A stretch of 64,000 nt of DNA from Sphingobacteriales bacterium 39-19 (GCA_001898465.1 MKTX01000008.1:62001-126000); one strand, 5' to 3'; counted from the first letter of the stretch, positions 39,845 through 51,240 are shown. Notes: generated by a model from the sequence alone, not told the origin. Numbers and translations: made by a program.

Positions 39845-42301
39845 TTACTTATGTTTCTTAAGGCTCAGGTAATCGAAGTAATATAAAAGTTTTATGGAGA
39901 TATTATTATTTTGAGCAGATGCAAGGGTATGAGAGAAATTTTTAAAATAGGTGTCCTCTAAATCAGCATAGCGATCTACAATTGCATTTTTCCAAACCAG
40001 GTTTAAAAAACTGCCGGGTGCAAATTCTAAGCTATAAGCCATATCAATATTAAACAGGTTCAGGTTCCTGCTGGCCCAATCATTAGGATAGCTGCTATTA
40101 CCGGGTTGTAAGGAACCCTCATTATTTAAATTGTAAATTTCTTTTGCTTTTACCCAACTCCAGTAATGGCGGGCGGTAAGGTTTAGCCCTGCTTTTTTTG
40201 AAAAATTATACTTTACAGAAAAAGAATTGTCAACCACTTTACGGTCTCTTCGGCTAAATACAATTTCATTTGCCAGGTTATCATAACCGGCGTAACCGGC
40301 ATCGTTATGATACCAATTAACCGTAAAATTAGAGGAGAGCGAAAATTTATCATTAAAGCGGTACCGGTTGCCCCAGCCTAAATACAGCATATCACCATGG
40401 AATAATTTTTTTTGCTTGTAGGTGATATCAAAATCGGTTAGATATTTTTTGGCCGAATTTGTTTGCCCCCATATTTCCTGGGAGAATTGCTGGGTAAGCT
40501 TAAATACCCGGCCGGGCATACGGGCCTCGTAAAAGTCATTACCGGGTGCCCGGTAAGAAAAATTAAAGCCTACTTGCCACAAGTTTTTTAACTGGCCGTT
40601 TGCATTGATATTGGTATTATAATTCTGCAAGCGTTTATTTTTATAATTATGGCTGAAGTTGTTATTATAATTTAAATAAATACTGTTATACCAACGGGTA
40701 GGTTTTATCCATTTTCGGCCAATCCAAATATTATGGTTTAAATAATTATTATTTTGCATCAGGCCCATATCATTGGCATCAAACTTATCATCTGCCAGTT
40801 CCTGAATAATTGAAAAATTGAGTTTCCCACTGGGTACGCCAATACCCAGCACGTGATAATAGCCTGTTTTATGGGTAGCGTTAGAGAATATTTTACTTAT
40901 GGCCAGTCCGCCGAAATAATTAAATTTATTTCCTTTCGTGTACATATCAAAACTGCCAAAAGATACATTGGCATCGTAATCTTTACCATTCCTAAGGGTA
41001 TTGGTATTAATAAATGTTATTGAAGAGTTGTTCTTTAAAGTTTTATCTAAAACCAGAATATTATAGTTCGTTAATGCTGCCACTTCCTCTTTCCGGGAAG
41101 TATGTAATAATGTATCTTCAATAATAGCATACATGGGTTTAGTGATGGCATTAAAGAAACCAATGCCCAGTCCTTTGCTGTTACGGCCAGAAATTTTGGT
41201 GGCATTTAAAAGTTTGGATTCCGTTGGATTTTCTACTACCCATTCATGGGGCGCCAGGTTCCCGTAAATATCATACTGGTGTAACGGGGCGCCCCCAATA
41301 CGACGGCTGTAAAATAAAGTGTTTGAAAAATAATTCCCTTTATTAAACAATTCTGTACCTTCTGTAAAGAAAGAACGGTTCTCATCATATTTTACTTCAA
41401 AGGGGGTTAAGTTATCTACGATTTTATCGCTTTGCACCTGGCCAAAATCCGGGATCAAAGTCATATCTAATGTATAATTCTGGTTAATCCCATATTTAAT
41501 ATCCATACCCCCATTTATAGAAGTGGTGGTATTGTTTACTTTACTGTTATTATAAGGGTAATAATTAAGGTAAGAAGAAAAATAAGGCGAAAAAGACAGG
41601 CGAATGGGAGGTTTAATATCCGAAAGGCCGGTGAGCAAACCTTCCTGGGAAATAAACCCATTGATATTGGGGTTTACCGGGTTCCACATGTATTGTTTGC
41701 CGCTCTTTACTCTTTTCCGGGTAATATTCATACCCCAGGTTTTTACTTTGGGGCTAAACCGTAAGGCAGCGTATGGGATGCGCATTTCAAAAGACCAGCC
41801 ATCCTGATGAATTTTAGTTTCAGCAAACCAAACTGCATTCCAGGTATCATCTTCACCCTGCATAGAATATTTAGCATCGTATTGCTCGCCGGATGCCATT
41901 ACATAAAAACCGCTTGCATTAATTTTATCGTAATAGGGATCAAATATAATGCCTATGAAATCATTACTTCCTACTTTGTCTCTCCCGGCCAATTCTTTAG
42001 ATATACTATCGATTGTTTTTTCGTGGCAGTAGCCGCCTACATAAATATTTGCATTATCATACAATAAATATACTTCTGTACGGCTCTCAGCTTTTTCAGG
42101 CATTCCAAAAGCCGGCCGCCACTCAGTAAAACTATCTATTTTAGTTGCCTCTTTCCAAAAAGATTCATCCAGGTTACCGTCTATTTTAATGGCACCCGAT
42201 TTTAATCGGTTAGCCAGTACCGTTTTAGGTGGTACCGATTGGCCAAATGCCAGGCCGGCAATGAGCAATGAACAAAAGAACAGGATAATTTTAGCAGGCA
42301 T
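39845..42301 (-). CDS. DUF5916 protein with N-terminal CBM9-like domain
   Basis: 818 residues. Signal peptide (cleavage near AFG-QS), then a CBM9-like domain (about 35-215: IKIDGNLDESFWKEAT, RTEVYLLYDNANIYVG), then the DUF5916 region (about 225-810) with alternating aromatic strands that look like an outer-membrane beta-barrel. The family is common in Bacteroidota and of unknown function; a role in binding or importing a carbohydrate or peptide ligand is speculation. 150 bases separate it from the macroglobulin gene downstream. Confidence 0.88.
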   Translation of the reverse strand: MPAKIILFFCSLLIAGLAFGQSVPPKTVLANRLKSGAIKIDGNLDESFWKEATKIDSFTEWRPAFGMPEKAESRTEVYLLYDNANIYVGGYCHEKTIDSISKELAGRDKVGSNDFIGIIFDPYYDKINASGFYVMASGEQYDAKYSMQGEDDTWNAVWFAETKIHQDGWSFEMRIPYAALRFSPKVKTWGMNITRKRVKSGKQYMWNPVNPNINGFISQEGLLTGLSDIKPPIRLSFSPYFSSYLNYYPYNNSKVNNTTTSINGGMDIKYGINQNYTLDMTLIPDFGQVQSDKIVDNLTPFEVKYDENRSFFTEGTELFNKGNYFSNTLFYSRRIGGAPLHQYDIYGNLAPHEWVVENPTESKLLNATKISGRNSKGLGIGFFNAITKPMYAIIEDTLLHTSRKEEVAALTNYNILVLDKTLKNNSSITFINTNTLRNGKDYDANVSFGSFDMYTKGNKFNYFGGLAISKIFSNATHKTGYYHVLGIGVPSGKLNFSIIQELADDKFDANDMGLMQNNNYLNHNIWIGRKWIKPTRWYNSIYLNYNNNFSHNYKNKRLQNYNTNINANGQLKNLWQVGFNFSYRAPGNDFYEARMPGRVFKLTQQFSQEIWGQTNSAKKYLTDFDITYKQKKLFHGDMLYLGWGNRYRFNDKFSLSSNFTVNWYHNDAGYAGYDNLANEIVFSRRDRKVVDNSFSVKYNFSKKAGLNLTARHYWSWVKAKEIYNLNNEGSLQPGNSSYPNDWASRNLNLFNIDMAYSLEFAPGSFLNLVWKNAIVDRYADLEDTYFKNFSHTLASAQNNNISIKLLYYFDYLSLKKHK

Positions 42302-42426
42302 ACAGGTTGATTGTTGTGAATACGAAATTAAACGTACATCACAACCAAAAAGTTACCGTTCATCAAAGAAAAATTTAATTTGGAATTCTTTAACAATCGT
42401 TAAGCGCTTATAATAGAGCATAAAAA

Positions 42427-42450
42427 TGCCCTGTATATTTTTACAGGGCA
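42427..42450 (-). terminator. Rho-independent terminator
   Basis: Stem TGCCCTGTA (42427-42435) / TACAGGGCA (42442-42450), six-base loop, followed on the minus strand by TTTTTA. It lies 15 bases after the stop of the flavin split-barrel gene. Confidence 0.85.
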
Positions 42451-42464
42451 GTACTGAGAATTCA

Positions 42465-42941
42465 TTAATTAAACTCATATAAGCGATGAGGTTCTGTAAA
42501 AAAGAAATTATTGAAAGCCCCAATTAATTTATTTTTCCAGTTTTCCTGTTCATTCCTTTTTACTTCAAAATATTCAGCCTGCATAATTTTCATTTTTACC
42601 AATACCAGCCTTCCTGCAGTGGATTGGCTGTAATTGCTTTTAGTGAGAAAAGCATGACCCTGGTCTTCAATCAGTGTGGCTTTACCACTGGCCCGCAAGC
42701 GAAAACCGGATCCTTTTTTATAAAAATCGAGATAGGCATAAAATGATTTTTCTAAATGCTGCGAATATTCTCCTGTGCAGGAAGTAAAAAATAAAATATT
42801 GCCTTCGCTATCTGCTTCCAATACATGAATGATATTATTGGGCAACTGGAGTTCAGAATTCATTTCAGATTTGAAGATAGCAATGCGGATGTCTTTTATT
42901 TTCTCCTGGAGAAAAATCAAGTTGGTGTCGAGGTATTGCAT
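42465..42941 (-). CDS. Pyridoxamine 5'-phosphate oxidase-like (FMN-binding split barrel) protein
   Basis: 158 residues. The pattern IRIAIFKSEM..., IIHVLEADSEGNILFFTSC and FRLRASGKATLIED resembles general-stress or PNPOx-like split-barrel proteins. The full FMN-phosphate binding residues cannot be confirmed by eye. It is a single gene with its own terminator. Cofactor and substrate are unknown; it could be a heme- or flavin-binding member, or a fold relative without cofactor. Confidence 0.65.
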   Translation of the reverse strand: MQYLDTNLIFLQEKIKDIRIAIFKSEMNSELQLPNNIIHVLEADSEGNILFFTSCTGEYSQHLEKSFYAYLDFYKKGSGFRLRASGKATLIEDQGHAFLTKSNYSQSTAGRLVLVKMKIMQAEYFEVKRNEQENWKNKLIGAFNNFFFTEPHRLYEFN

Positions 42942-43708
42942 GTTTTATAGTTTTAACCAGATTAAGAATGAAAATTCAAAGTGCATACCAATTTTAATAT
43001 GCGTTGATTTTTCAGCAGGATATGCTGGTTTTATAAAACAGGATACTGTACTTGATTTTTCGGGGAATTAATTCCTCAGCGGATTAACCGGATATCGGAT
43101 TTTGAAATAAATGGCTGGATGAAAAGCATTTGCCTGTGTGGTTATCTTGTGGTTTGAAACCCTTCGCAAATGCAATATAAATATACAATACGGTTTTGAT
43201 ACTTCATAATTATAAGCCATCTTTTTCACTTACATTTATCCACATTTACAAAACATATTTATTCTTACCTATTATGACAAAATTTAAAAACAAAGTCATC
43301 AGATAAGATATAAATGTTTCAGGGAAAATCATTTTTGAGATTCCGGGTTGGTTTCATTTTAAAAGTAATCCCTCCTTGAATAACCGGTACATGAACCCTA
43401 TGCCTGCCTTCTTTTGTTTTGTAGTGAATTGAATTACATAGAAGTACTCATAAATTCGGCATAGTTTTAGTCAATAATATATTACAGTTTCATTTTTTTA
43501 CTGAGTCAGAATAACTTTTAGCACTTCCCATGTATTTTAGCGAAATTTGAATTGATTTTGTATATGTTATTAAAAGAAACAGGGTTGCCCATTTTTTGTT
43601 AATGATAGTACATTATTATTCCACTCTTTAAAACTATTTCACTAAAAGGGTAAGGGAAAACAGATGGGATATTTTGATTTAGCAAAATGGAAAAAGGAAA
43701 ATTAATTA
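42942..43708. other. Gene-free stretch upstream of tamB
   Basis: 767 AT-rich bases without a convincing coding frame, tRNA-like cloverleaf, repeat or terminator. It holds the promoters of the divergent flavin-barrel gene and tamB. It is the longest empty interval in the window, so it could carry an unrecognised small RNA or a decayed gene. Confidence 0.6.
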
Positions 43709-46700
43709 ATGGCCGTTCAAAAGAAAAAAATATGGAGGAGGGTGGGGAAACTATTCCTGGTAATAGTAACCTCCCTGATTGCACTTTTTGTTATTTCATT
43801 TATTTTCCTGAATACCCAAGCCGGTAAAAATTTTGTTCGTAACCAGGCCGTACATTACCTGCAACAAAAATTAAAAACTAAAATCTCCATCGAAAGTATT
43901 GATTACCGTTTACCGCAATGGATCACGCTTAACCAGGTATACATTGAAGACCTGAAAAAAGACACTTTATTATATGGTGAAAAACTGTACGTAGATCTTA
44001 ATATGTTTAAACTGTTAAGGGGCGGTATTGATATTGAAAAAGTATATTTAAAAAATTGTGTGGCTAATATTTATAAAAAGCCAAATGATTCTTTTTTTAA
44101 TTACCAGTTTATTGTAGATGCCTTTTCGGGGAAGAAAAAATCGGGCGCCCCGGTAGATACCACGGCCCTTGATATTAGTTTAAAAAAATTAATCTTATCG
44201 CAAGTAGGTGTAAAATTTAATGATGAAGCCGGGGGTTCATATTTTTCAGCATGGATAGACAGCGTTGATATCGTAAATAAAACTTTTCAGCCAGACCGCA
44301 CATTCTTTGAAGTAGACCGGTTTTTTAGCACCGGTATTAATTTTACAATGCGCAATTGGAAAACTCCGCATCCCGATAGCATGCCACCTGCTGCAGAAAA
44401 CGCTTCTTCGGCTTATTCTTTTTTCATTTCTTCTCATTGGCTCCAGGCAAAAAATCTTCATGTTTTAATCGATAACCAGGTAAGCGGTTTATATTATAAA
44501 AACGAGGTAAGCAGCCTGTATCTTAGCAATGGTTTATATAGCCTGGCACAAAACAGGATAAGTGCCGATAGTTTGATACTGGCGCAAAGCCAAATTCAAT
44601 TTACTTCTCCAAAAGATAACCCCAATAGTTATACTGTACCCGATACTATGATGAACAGTAGCCCCTGGAACATTACGGCTAAACTACTGCAGGTAAATAA
44701 TACAAAACTTTCTTATAACGATGTAAATAAAGCTCAACAAACCGGGCTGGATCCCTCGCACCTGGAGCTGGAAAACCTGAGTGCACAGATACATAATTTT
44801 AAACTTTTTGGAACACAAACTTTTGCAGAAATTAAAGATTTAAAATTTAAAGATAAAAGCGGGTTCCAGTTAGATAGCTTACATTTAAACCTGCAATTTA
44901 CCGATACAGTTCTATCTGCCCGGGCGCTCTATGTAAAAACACCGGGATCTCTTTTGCAAAATAGTTTTCGCTTAGCTTACGATAGCATTGCCGGCATAAG
45001 TAAATACCCGCAACAAAGTTTAGTAGCTGCAAACCTGGTTCAGTCTACCCTTTCTTTTAATGACCTGTATCTTCTATTACCCGAATTAAAAAAACAATTT
45101 CCGCCTGAAGATTTTAAAAACCTGGCTGTTAGCTTTAATACATCAATAAGAGGAAATTTAAAAAGGCTTTACCTTCCTATATTGCAATTAAAGGGGCTTT
45201 CGGGCAGCAGTATCCGGGCAAGCGGAACTTTATACAATCTTACAAATACTGACCTCTTTGCTTATGATTTAACAATCTTCAACAGCCTGCTTTTAAAAAA
45301 AGACCTCCTGCGATTTGTACCTGCAGATAATAAAGCGGCATTAGAAAACCTGCCTGACCTCATTCAATTTAGCGGACAATTAAAAGGAGATAAAAACAAT
45401 GTACACGGCAATATAGCCGTAACCGGTAAAGAATTTCAATACCTGGGTAATATAACGCTTAACAATATCAGCAACCCGGATAAGCTTAGTTTTAATACAG
45501 ATTTTAAATCACTTACCCTGAATAAAAAATTTATCGAAGGATATCTACCACCTGGAATAAATCAACAAATAAATTTACCTCCTGCCATTTCTGCCTCCGG
45601 AAAATTTAAAGCTGATAAAAATAATTTTGATGCCCACTTACAGGTAAAAAGTAATTATGGCCCTTTAACTGTAGTGGGGTTCATGAAAAATATACAAACT
45701 CCTCAAAATGCTGTATATGATCTTACACTCAATACCCCGGGTTTTAATATAGGTAAATTAGTAAAGCAAGATAGTATGCTGGGAAACCTGGCCGGAAAAT
45801 TCCGGGCAGAAGGTACAGGCTTTGATTATAAAACCATGCGCTCTCAATGGATGGCTAATATAGACGCTCTTGACTATAATAAATATACTTATAAAAATGC
45901 AAAATTCATTGCCAATTTCAATAATGGTATCCTGTACAGTAAAGCACAAATAGATGATGAGAATATAAAATTAAATTATGAATTGGATGGAAATGTAACG
46001 GCTGCTTACCCCACATTGCATGGGTTTATAAATATAGACACAATTGTATTACAATCTTTGCACCTGTATGATGATACCTTAAACCTGGCGGGGCTTGTAA
46101 AAATCGATTTAAAAAATACCACGCCCCGCCATGTAAATGGATTTATTCTCATTGACCGTTTAAAGCTGCAACTGGATCAAACACATTATAAGGAAGACAG
46201 TATCATACTAACGGCTCATGCAGCCAATGGTGAAGATAGTATTCACTTACGGTCAGGCATTGCCGATTTTACAGCCACCGGCGCTTTTGATTACGACCGG
46301 GTAGGCCGGGTATTGCAAGATTACGTCAATCAATATTACAAATTCAATGCAAATGCTGAGCCCCTTACCAATGTACCGGCACAGCAAATAGATTTTACAT
46401 TTACCCTAAAAGAAAATCCCCTGGTTACCCGGCTGGTAAAAGGATTGCAGGCATATAAAGAAATCCATTTTTCAGGTGATTTTAATAGTAACAATGCGGA
46501 TAGTGCCTTGCATGTATCCGGTAATATTCCGCTGGTGGTTTACAATGGAAAAAGAATAAGCAAAGCCAATATAGCCATAGATGCAAAAAATGAAAGATTA
46601 CAATACCATATGATGGCTGACAGTATTGCCTTACCGTCAAATATATTTTATAGTACAAAAATTTCCGGTAATGCCGCCCATGATAGTTTGTATGTAGATG

Positions 46701-48937
46701 CAATGACTAACGATAAAAATAATAAACCCTGGTTTGGCATCAGCAGTAGCATCGTTTCTCATTTGGATGCATACCGGTTCCGGTTAAAGGACAACTTAAT
46801 TTTAAATTATGAAAAATGGAAAGTAAATGATCAAAATTATATTCAATACAATCATGACGGCCTCATTGTACATCAATTTCAAATTAATAACGATACGGCA
46901 AGTATCCACATCAATAGCTTAACAGAAACACCCAATAGCCCGATTGATATGAATATTGATAATTTTAATTTAAAAAGCATCAGCTCTTTTATTAGTAGCG
47001 ACACTTTATTTGCGTCGGGCATTTTGGATGTAAAAGCAAAAATTACAGATATGAACCAGCCCCTGCCTGCTTTTACAGGAACAGCCTCTATTGATCATTT
47101 TGCCATGATGCAGCAACCATTAGGCAACCTAACCGCACAGGCACAAAAAATATCAGCAGCCGAAATCACTTCTCAAATAAAATTACAGGGTGAAGGTAAT
47201 GACCTCACTGCCGATTTACAGTATTATCTCAACAATGACCAAAAACAATTTGATGCTTCGCTGGATATTCATCAATTGAATGTAAAGCCTGCAGGCGCCT
47301 TTTCGGGCGGGTTATTAAAGAATACCAGCGGCACGATTCATGGTAACATGAAATTGTTTGGCCGCTTTAGTGATCCGCAATGGAAAGGATTTATAAATGC
47401 AGACACTGTTCGCTTTGCACTCACTCAATATAATATTCCTTATTTAATTGAAGATCAAAAAATAAATTTTGACTATCCCCGTATTGAAATGAGGGAATTA
47501 TTGGTGGCCGACAGTGCTGATAATAACGCAAAAATTGATGGGTATGTAGCGATTGATAAAGAACAGGGTTTTAAACTAAACCTGGATGTGTATGCCAATA
47601 ATTTTATCATCATGAATGCACAAAGAGCCATCGATAACCAGTTTTACGGGTTGGCTATGGCCGATGCAGACGTTAGCCTCAGGGGCAGTTCTGAAGCACC
47701 ACGGATTGAGGGCAATGTGTTTATTGATGACAGGAGTAATATTACCATTGTATTACCCCCCGGTAATTATGTAAAAGATGAGGGCAAATCAGTAGTTCGG
47801 TTTATTGATATTGATACATTTAATATCTCGAAAAATAATAAAATTATTTTACCCGAAGCACAAAAAGATTATAGCAGTTACCTGAATTATGATTTGAATC
47901 TTAAAATAGGTAAAGCCAGTTCACTCACTATCATTATAGATCCTAACACCGGTGATGAATTACAGGTAAAAGGGGATGCCCTGTTAAATGCCGGGGTAGA
48001 CCCCGGGGGTAATCTCATTTTGTCAGGAAATTATTTGTTAGATGAAGGATATTATATTTTAAATTATAAATTTTTACAACGCAGGTTTACCTTACAAAAA
48101 GGCAGCAGCATTCTTTTTAGCGGCCCGCCCATGAGCGCCCAGGTAGATATTAAAGCAGATTATATTGCCAACTCATCTACAAAAGATTTGTTAAGCAACG
48201 AAATTACATCCGTGAATGCTTCCCTTGCGAATGCATTTAATCAAAAACTGCCATTTACAGTAGAGCTTACCCTGAGTGGCCAAATAAATAAACCCACCAT
48301 CAGTTTTGATATTAAATTACCGGAAAATAATAAATTACTTACCAGCGAATTAAAAAGTACGATTGAAAACAAACTGGAACAAATAAGAGCCGATGAAGCC
48401 TCTATGAATAAGCAGGCCTTTTCTTTATTGCTGATGAACCGCTTTGTAGGGGAGCAAAGCGCTGATTTCTTTAAAGGCAACGATGCGGGCTTTAGCGACC
48501 TGGCCCGCCAAAGTGTAAGTCAATTTATCTCTTCCGCATTAGATCAAATTGCGTCAGATTTAATTAAAGGCGTAGATATCGATTTAAATTTAAACAGTTA
48601 CAAAGATTATACAACGGGAGGCAGCACACAACGAACTGATTTAAATGTTATGTTCAGTAAATCGTTTTTAGATGACCGCCTTGTGGTGAGCCTGGGTACA
48701 AATATCGGAATAGAGGGTAACGATGCGGCGGCAAAATCTTATGGATCTTCTATGTTCCGGCCGGATGTTACCATCTCTTATAAACTCACTAAAGACGGGA
48801 AATATATGATACGGGGTTACAACAAAAACCAATATGAAGTGGTGCTGGACGGATACGTGGTAGAAACCGGGCTGGGCTTCATCGTAACCCTGGATTATGA
48901 TAAATTCATTGAATTGTTCAAGAAAAAGAAAGAATGA
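43709..48937 (+). CDS. tamB: TamB/DUF490 translocation and assembly module protein
   Basis: 1742 residues. One N-terminal membrane anchor (about 14-33), an AsmA-like start (YRLPQWITLNQVYIEDLKKD), then a very long beta-rich region and the conserved C-terminal DUF490 domain (GNVFIDDRSNITIVLPPGNY; LDEGYYILNYKFLQRRFTLQ). TamB proteins bridge the inner and outer membranes and move lipids or assist barrel assembly. The stop overlaps the start of tamL by four bases (ATGA), showing tight coupling. Confidence 0.94.
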   Translation: MAVQKKKIWRRVGKLFLVIVTSLIALFVISFIFLNTQAGKNFVRNQAVHYLQQKLKTKISIESIDYRLPQWITLNQVYIEDLKKDTLLYGEKLYVDLNMFKLLRGGIDIEKVYLKNCVANIYKKPNDSFFNYQFIVDAFSGKKKSGAPVDTTALDISLKKLILSQVGVKFNDEAGGSYFSAWIDSVDIVNKTFQPDRTFFEVDRFFSTGINFTMRNWKTPHPDSMPPAAENASSAYSFFISSHWLQAKNLHVLIDNQVSGLYYKNEVSSLYLSNGLYSLAQNRISADSLILAQSQIQFTSPKDNPNSYTVPDTMMNSSPWNITAKLLQVNNTKLSYNDVNKAQQTGLDPSHLELENLSAQIHNFKLFGTQTFAEIKDLKFKDKSGFQLDSLHLNLQFTDTVLSARALYVKTPGSLLQNSFRLAYDSIAGISKYPQQSLVAANLVQSTLSFNDLYLLLPELKKQFPPEDFKNLAVSFNTSIRGNLKRLYLPILQLKGLSGSSIRASGTLYNLTNTDLFAYDLTIFNSLLLKKDLLRFVPADNKAALENLPDLIQFSGQLKGDKNNVHGNIAVTGKEFQYLGNITLNNISNPDKLSFNTDFKSLTLNKKFIEGYLPPGINQQINLPPAISASGKFKADKNNFDAHLQVKSNYGPLTVVGFMKNIQTPQNAVYDLTLNTPGFNIGKLVKQDSMLGNLAGKFRAEGTGFDYKTMRSQWMANIDALDYNKYTYKNAKFIANFNNGILYSKAQIDDENIKLNYELDGNVTAAYPTLHGFINIDTIVLQSLHLYDDTLNLAGLVKIDLKNTTPRHVNGFILIDRLKLQLDQTHYKEDSIILTAHAANGEDSIHLRSGIADFTATGAFDYDRVGRVLQDYVNQYYKFNANAEPLTNVPAQQIDFTFTLKENPLVTRLVKGLQAYKEIHFSGDFNSNNADSALHVSGNIPLVVYNGKRISKANIAIDAKNERLQYHMMADSIALPSNIFYSTKISGNAAHDSLYVDAMTNDKNNKPWFGISSSIVSHLDAYRFRLKDNLILNYEKWKVNDQNYIQYNHDGLIVHQFQINNDTASIHINSLTETPNSPIDMNIDNFNLKSISSFISSDTLFASGILDVKAKITDMNQPLPAFTGTASIDHFAMMQQPLGNLTAQAQKISAAEITSQIKLQGEGNDLTADLQYYLNNDQKQFDASLDIHQLNVKPAGAFSGGLLKNTSGTIHGNMKLFGRFSDPQWKGFINADTVRFALTQYNIPYLIEDQKINFDYPRIEMRELLVADSADNNAKIDGYVAIDKEQGFKLNLDVYANNFIIMNAQRAIDNQFYGLAMADADVSLRGSSEAPRIEGNVFIDDRSNITIVLPPGNYVKDEGKSVVRFIDIDTFNISKNNKIILPEAQKDYSSYLNYDLNLKIGKASSLTIIIDPNTGDELQVKGDALLNAGVDPGGNLILSGNYLLDEGYYILNYKFLQRRFTLQKGSSILFSGPPMSAQVDIKADYIANSSTKDLLSNEITSVNASLANAFNQKLPFTVELTLSGQINKPTISFDIKLPENNKLLTSELKSTIENKLEQIRADEASMNKQAFSLLLMNRFVGEQSADFFKGNDAGFSDLARQSVSQFISSALDQIASDLIKGVDIDLNLNSYKDYTTGGSTQRTDLNVMFSKSFLDDRLVVSLGTNIGIEGNDAAAKSYGSSMFRPDVTISYKLTKDGKYMIRGYNKNQYEVVLDGYVVETGLGFIVTLDYDKFIELFKKKKE

Positions 48938-51222
48938 AACTCATTTTACGATACCTTATTTGCATTATTTTTTTAAGCGCTTGCAGTGTACAGAAATATT
49001 TACCCCCCGGCGAAAGCCTGTACCGGGGCGCCCATATTAAAGTTAAAAAAGATAAAGAAACCAAGGCCTCTGAAAAGCAATTAAAAAAAGACCTTAAACA
49101 GGCTCTCTCGCCCACACCCAATAAATACTTTTTAGGCCAGCCATATAAAGTATGGTGGTGGTATGTATTGGGTACACCTAAAAAAGAAAAAGGATTCAAA
49201 GCGTTTTTGCTGAAGCGCCTGGGAGAAGCCCCGGTATTAAGCAGCCGGGTAAACACAAAAGCAACAGCAGAGAATATGGAATCTTACCTGCTTAATTCCG
49301 GGTATTTCTTTAGCCAGGTATCTGGCGATACCAGCCACAAAAAATATTTTGTATATGCCAATTACCAGGCATACGTAAATCCGCAATACCATCTTAGTGA
49401 AATTGTATGGTCGGGCGATAGCTCCAAATTATTAAAAACACTAGGCCGCATATCTTCCCGGCGGAGTATATTAAAACCGGGTAACCCCTACAACTTAAAT
49501 GATATAAAAGCCGAAAGAGACCGCCTGGACCTTACCCTGAAAAACCGGGGTTACTATTATTTTAATCCCGACTATATTATGGCCTATGCAGATAGCAGCA
49601 TTGGAGGCCGTAAGGTAAAATTGTATTTGAGTGTAAAGCAATCCACGCCGGATAGTGCCCGCAATCCCTACCATATTAACAGCATTACGGTTTATCCAAA
49701 TTACTCACTTACTAACGAAGAGGGGTACGCCGCTAAGGATACTTTTATGATGTATGATTCAATTCGCATAAATGATTCAATAAATAAATTCAAACCCCGG
49801 CTCTTTGCTACCACCATCACCTACCGGCCCGGTAGCCTGTACAGCAGCCGCAATCAAAATGCTACACTCAACCGGTTTATTAACCTGGGTGCTTTTAAAT
49901 TTGTAAAAAATAAATTTGACAGGGTTAGTGAGGATAGTAGCTATAAGCTGGATGCCACCTATTTACTTACGCCACAAAAAAAGAAAGCATTACAGGGCAA
50001 TATTGATGGCTTCACCAAAGACAATGGTTTCCTGGGTTTGCAAACCAGCATTAACTGGAAAAACAGGAATGCCATGAAGGGAGCCGAACAACTTGGCCTT
50101 AAAACCACGGCCGGTATAGAAACTGCTTACGGAGATAGCATTGCCAAAAAGAATAACAATTACAGGCTGGGTATAGAAGCCTCATTGAAATTGCCCCGGT
50201 ATTTTATTCCCTTTTTCCATATTGATGAAAATCATTTTTATCCTCCCAATACCAATATCATCCTGGGCTATGAATGGTACCGAAAACAACTCTTCTATAC
50301 TAAGAATTTTTTTAAATTTCAATATGAATTTACCTGGAAAACCAATTCCCGCACTCAATATAATTTAGGACTGTTTTCATTAAGTTATTTAAATGCCAGC
50401 CATGTAACAGATACTTTTTATGCGGAAGCTGCTGTACGCCCTTCATTATTATTGAATGTATATCCCGAAGCGATTCTTGGTACTACTTTTTCTGTTTCAA
50501 AAACAATTGGGCAACGATTCTCAAAAAATAAATGGTATGCAAACCTGGCGGTTGATTTGTCAGGAAATGTAGCAGGTCTAATATCAGGTGCCAAACATTT
50601 TCGTGAAAAATTGATTTTTGGAGCGCCCTTTGCGCAATTTGTAAAAACAGATTTTTCGCTGCATTATACCCGGCACCTTAAAAATAATTGGGATTGGGCA
50701 AACCGAATACAGGTAGGTATTGGGATACCCTATAATAACAGTAGTGTATTACCTTTTTCAAAACTCTATACCATTGGGGGTTCCAATTCAATCCGTGGCT
50801 TTAGGGCCAGGGATGTGGGCCCGGGTACTTACCGAACCACCGACCAGGATAAACTTTTTTTTCAATTGATTGGGGGAGATTATAAACTTTTACTCAACAC
50901 AGAAATACGGATTCCATTGAGTAGCTTATTTAGTACAGCTGTATTTGTAGATGCCGGGAACATCTGGAATAAAACAGGAATTTTATTTGGGGACCAGGCA
51001 AAACTTACAAAAGATTTTTATAAAGAACTGGCTGTAGCTACCGGCCTTGGTTTGCGTATTGATGCCAGCATCTTTATTATTCGGGTAGACCTGGGGATGC
51101 CTTTAAGAAAACCTTATTTACCCAATGGGCAAAGATGGGTAATTGATCAAATAGATTTTTCAAATGCAGCCTGGCGCAAAGAAAACCTTGTACTCAATCT
51201 TGGGTTGGGCCTGCCCTTTTAA
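48934..51222 (+). CDS. tamL: TamL, BamA/TamA-family outer membrane lipoprotein
   Basis: 762 residues. Signal with lipobox (IFLSACSVQKYL), then POTRA-like repeats (about 80-310; KAERDRLDLTLKNRGYYYF) and a C-terminal 16-strand barrel with the family signature GGSNSIRGFRARDVGPGTY and DAGNIWN. The lipid anchor and the partner tamB identify it as the Bacteroidota TamL type. The ATGA overlap with tamB argues for one functional unit. Confidence 0.94.
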   Translation: MKLILRYLICIIFLSACSVQKYLPPGESLYRGAHIKVKKDKETKASEKQLKKDLKQALSPTPNKYFLGQPYKVWWWYVLGTPKKEKGFKAFLLKRLGEAPVLSSRVNTKATAENMESYLLNSGYFFSQVSGDTSHKKYFVYANYQAYVNPQYHLSEIVWSGDSSKLLKTLGRISSRRSILKPGNPYNLNDIKAERDRLDLTLKNRGYYYFNPDYIMAYADSSIGGRKVKLYLSVKQSTPDSARNPYHINSITVYPNYSLTNEEGYAAKDTFMMYDSIRINDSINKFKPRLFATTITYRPGSLYSSRNQNATLNRFINLGAFKFVKNKFDRVSEDSSYKLDATYLLTPQKKKALQGNIDGFTKDNGFLGLQTSINWKNRNAMKGAEQLGLKTTAGIETAYGDSIAKKNNNYRLGIEASLKLPRYFIPFFHIDENHFYPPNTNIILGYEWYRKQLFYTKNFFKFQYEFTWKTNSRTQYNLGLFSLSYLNASHVTDTFYAEAAVRPSLLLNVYPEAILGTTFSVSKTIGQRFSKNKWYANLAVDLSGNVAGLISGAKHFREKLIFGAPFAQFVKTDFSLHYTRHLKNNWDWANRIQVGIGIPYNNSSVLPFSKLYTIGGSNSIRGFRARDVGPGTYRTTDQDKLFFQLIGGDYKLLLNTEIRIPLSSLFSTAVFVDAGNIWNKTGILFGDQAKLTKDFYKELAVATGLGLRIDASIFIIRVDLGMPLRKPYLPNGQRWVIDQIDFSNAAWRKENLVLNLGLGLPF

Positions 51223-51240
51223 ATCAATATTTCACCACAC

